A stretch of DNA of 64,000 nt, taken from positions 1 to 64,000 of the forward strand of contig JACRMN010000020.1 in assembly GCA_016214955.1 (NCBI GenBank), read 5' to 3'. The notes below the pieces were generated by a model, which saw nothing but the letters and a program-made list of their open reading frames with translations, had not been told where the DNA came from and ran no database searches. The DNA comes from Deltaproteobacteria bacterium (GTDB taxonomy: Bacteria; Myxococcota; Myxococcia; Myxococcales; Anaeromyxobacteraceae). This document shows positions 61,774-64,000 of this stretch, in pieces. The translations under genes and the position numbers were made by a program. How positions within the stretch are numbered: the first letter of the stretch is position 1; the number at the start of each line of letters is the position of its first letter.

Positions 61774-64000
61774 GTGGAGATCCTGCTCGTCCTGCTCGCA
61801 GTGGTGGTCGTCGGCGGCCCATGGGTGGCGGCCGCCCTCGCCTGGCGCGCCGCGCGCCGGGCGAGGCTGCAGGCCGAGGGGCTGGAGGCGAAGGTCTCGG
61901 CGCTCTCCGCCGGGATCGCCGCGCTCCGCGACGAGCTCCGGGCCGGCGGCCGCGAGCCCTCCCCGGCCCCTCCGCCGGCCGCGCCGCAGGAGATCCTCTC
62001 CACGGTGGCGGTGCCGCCGCCCGAGCCGGCGCCTCCCCCGCCCGTCGCCGGCTGGGGGCCGCTCCCCGTGCGCCCGCCGCCGGAGGGAGGGCCCACCGAG
62101 GGCGCGGCCTCCCCGCACGCCGCCTCCGAGCAGCCCCGCAGCCTCGAGGAGAGGGTGGCGCTCGTCTGGTTCGCCCGCATCGGCGCCCTCGTCTTCCTCC
62201 TCGGCGCCGCCTACTTCTTCAAGTACGCGGTGGACAACGAGTGGATCGGCCCCACCGGCCGCGTGGCGCTGGGCGGCGTCGCCGGCGCGGCGGCGCTGGG
62301 GCTGGCCGAGGCCATCCGGGCGCGGGCCCGGGCGCTCTACGTCCACGCCCTGGTCGGCACCGGCGTGGCCCTGCTCTTCGTCTCCACCTACGCCGCCTCC
62401 GCCCTCTACCACCTCGTCCCGGTGCCGGCGGCCTTCGCGGCGGTGGCGGTGCTCGCGCTGCTGGGCGGCGCGCAGGCGCTGCGCCACCGCGCCGAGGTGG
62501 TGCTCCTGCTCTCGCTGGCCGGTGGCCTGCTGGCCCCGGTGCTGCTCTCCACCGGCGAGGACCGGCCGCTGGCCCTCTTCGGCTACCTGCTGCTGCTCTC
62601 CGGGCTGGCGCTGGCCGCCTCGGCGCGCGCGGGCTTCGCCGTCGCCCCCTGGCTGGCGCTCGCCGGGCCGGCCGCGCTCTTCTTCGGCTGGCACGAGCGC
62701 TTCTTCGACGTGCACCCGCCGCTGCCGCCGCCGGCCTCGGGCCTGCCGCCGCTCCGGCCGGGCGGCCCCTACCATCCCCTCGCCGCGCGCGCGGTGCCGC
62801 TCCTCTTCGTGGGGCTCTCCGCCGCCGCCTGGGCCTGGGCGGGCGTGGCGGCGCGCCGCCGCGCCCCGGCTCCCTGGACGCTGCCCTTCCTGGTGGTCTC
62901 GCTGTCGCTGGCCCACGCGGCGGCGGCCGCGCTGCTCCCAGACCACCCGGCCGCCCTCTCCGCGGCCCTGGCGCTCCTGGGCCTGGGCTCCGCCGCGGCG
63001 CTGGAGCGGGCGGGCAAGGGGGAGTGGCTGGCGGTGCCGCTCCTGGTCTCCTTCCTGGCGCTCCTCCAGGTGGCGCGCCAGCCGCGCGGCTCGCCGCTGC
63101 CGGCGGTGGCGCTTCTCCTCCTCTGGGCCGCGCTCTACTCCGGCTCCTTCGTGCGCCAGGCGCGGCGCGCCGCCGAGGGAGCGGGCGCCCGCGGCCTGGC
63201 CCTGGCAGGGGCCGCCGGCGTCGCCTTCACGCTGGTGTCGGGCCTGCTGCTGGACCGTCACCTGCTCGGCTTCGCGCTGCTGGCAGTGGCCGCGGGGGCG
63301 GCCTACGCGCTGCTGGGGGCGCTGCACCGGTCGGCGCCGCTCGCCGCCGGTGCCGCCGCCGTCTCGCTGCTGGCGGTGCTCTACCCGGCGGGGCGCGCGC
63401 CGGCACCGCCCGGCCTGCTCTGGGCCGGCCTCGCCTGGGCGGCGGTGCACCTCGCGGCCGCGGCCCACGCGCTCCTCTGGCGCGAGGAGCCCCCCACGCC
63501 GCTGCGCCTGGTGGTCGCCTCGGCGCCCGGCCTCGGCTTGCTCGCACTGGCGCTGCTGCTCACCGGGCCGGAGGAGTCGCTGCTCCGCGCGGCGGTGGCC
63601 GGGGCGGGTGCCGCCGCCGACCTGGCGCTGGGTGCCGGTCTGCTGCGCCGCGCGCGCCGCCGGGCGGCGCCGCTGCTGGGCCAGGCGCTGGGCCTGGCGG
63701 CCACCGCCGCCGCCTTCCTGCTCTCCGGCGCCACCATCACGCTCGCCTGGGCGGCGCTGGCGGCCGTGGTGGCCGTGCTGGCCGCGGGCGAGGAGGACCG
63801 CGACTGGCTGGCGCTGGCCGGCCTGCTCTTCGTCGCCGCGCTCCTGCGGGTGGCGCTGGTGGATGGACCGGCCCCGGCGCGGGCCACGGCGCTCTTCGTC
63901 GCCTCGCTCGGCCAGGCCGGGCGATATGGTCACCCGGTGCTGTGGAACGCCCGGGCCCTCTCCTTCGCCGGCACCGCCGTGGCCCTGGCTGTCGCCGCCT
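61774..64000 (+). CDS. DUF2339 multi-spanning membrane protein, cut by right edge
   Basis: At least 742 residues from GTG 61774 and still open at the last base. One N-terminal helix precedes a short coiled coil and a Pro-rich cytoplasmic or periplasmic stretch (~50-115). The LEERVALVWFARIGALVFLLGAAYFFKYAVDNEWIG region (in parts: ARIGALVFLLGAAYFFKYA, then VDNEWIGPTGRV) is the family signature. More than 15 hydrophobic helices follow. DUF2339 members are large integral membrane proteins of unknown function. GGGAG six bases upstream supports the GTG start. Confidence 0.85.
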   Translation, partial: MEILLVLLAVVVVGGPWVAAALAWRAARRARLQAEGLEAKVSALSAGIAALRDELRAGGREPSPAPPPAAPQEILSTVAVPPPEPAPPPPVAGWGPLPVRPPPEGGPTEGAASPHAASEQPRSLEERVALVWFARIGALVFLLGAAYFFKYAVDNEWIGPTGRVALGGVAGAAALGLAEAIRARARALYVHALVGTGVALLFVSTYAASALYHLVPVPAAFAAVAVLALLGGAQALRHRAEVVLLLSLAGGLLAPVLLSTGEDRPLALFGYLLLLSGLALAASARAGFAVAPWLALAGPAALFFGWHERFFDVHPPLPPPASGLPPLRPGGPYHPLAARAVPLLFVGLSAAAWAWAGVAARRRAPAPWTLPFLVVSLSLAHAAAAALLPDHPAALSAALALLGLGSAAALERAGKGEWLAVPLLVSFLALLQVARQPRGSPLPAVALLLLWAALYSGSFVRQARRAAEGAGARGLALAGAAGVAFTLVSGLLLDRHLLGFALLAVAAGAAYALLGALHRSAPLAAGAAAVSLLAVLYPAGRAPAPPGLLWAGLAWAAVHLAAAAHALLWREEPPTPLRLVVASAPGLGLLALALLLTGPEESLLRAAVAGAGAAADLALGAGLLRRARRRAAPLLGQALGLAATAAAFLLSGATITLAWAALAAVVAVLAAGEEDRDWLALAGLLFVAALLRVALVDGPAPARATALFVASLGQAGRYGHPVLWNARALSFAGTAVALAVAA

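Overview
The window is about 64 kb of very GC-rich bacterial DNA with tight gene packing, strong G/C third-position bias, many predicted lipoproteins, FHA and Ser/Thr-kinase proteins and a complete type VI secretion system (T6SS). This suggests a myxobacterium (Myxococcota), probably Anaeromyxobacter-like. That placement rests on gene content and composition only; no rRNA or species marker is present. I see no tRNA, rRNA, CRISPR array, insertion sequence or prophage.

Left part (1-15.3 kb): ordinary chromosomal genes. They are a zinc-ribbon membrane protein cut by the left edge, a small secreted basic protein, a FadL-type outer-membrane porin with a likely sigma-54 promoter next to its probable enhancer-binding activator, an OPT peptide transporter, an FHA-GAF-adenylate cyclase, an RluA pseudouridine synthase with an FmdB zinc ribbon, a few uncharacterised proteins, a CoA-binding protein and a large lipoprotein.

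Middle part (15.4-34.6 kb): a co-directional, often overlapping T6SS tip and cargo island. Two tandem VgrG spikes lead into a LysM/peptidoglycan-binding protein, a pentapeptide-repeat protein and a 1021-residue calcineurin-type phosphoesterase (candidate effector) followed by a propeller-like protein (candidate immunity). Then come DUF6484, TIGR02270, DUF2169, a ketosynthase-fold protein lacking the catalytic residues, a DUF4150 PAAR-like tip, a small beta protein, a 925-residue candidate peptidoglycan-targeting effector (M23-like domain, peptidoglycan-binding domain, Cys/His C-terminal domain) and a second candidate immunity protein.

Right-middle part (34.7-58.2 kb): the regulatory and core T6SS genes. 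A PpkA-like kinase is followed by a convergent PEGA protein, then tssJ-tssK-tssL-tssM-tagF-tssA-tssB-tssC-hcp-tssE-tssF-tssG-tssH(clpV)-fha and a lipoprotein. TssJLM form the membrane complex, TssEFGK with VgrG the baseplate, Hcp and TssBC the tube and sheath, ClpV recycles the sheath, TssA primes and caps it, and PpkA/Fha/TagF are the probable post-translational switch.

Right end (58.2-64 kb): a beta-barrel protein, a lipoprotein and the GTPase HflX on the minus strand, and a DUF2339 multi-spanning membrane protein running off the right edge. No gene-free stretch exceeds 300 bases; the longest (15261-15476) holds a terminator-like hairpin and a 24-bp perfect palindrome.
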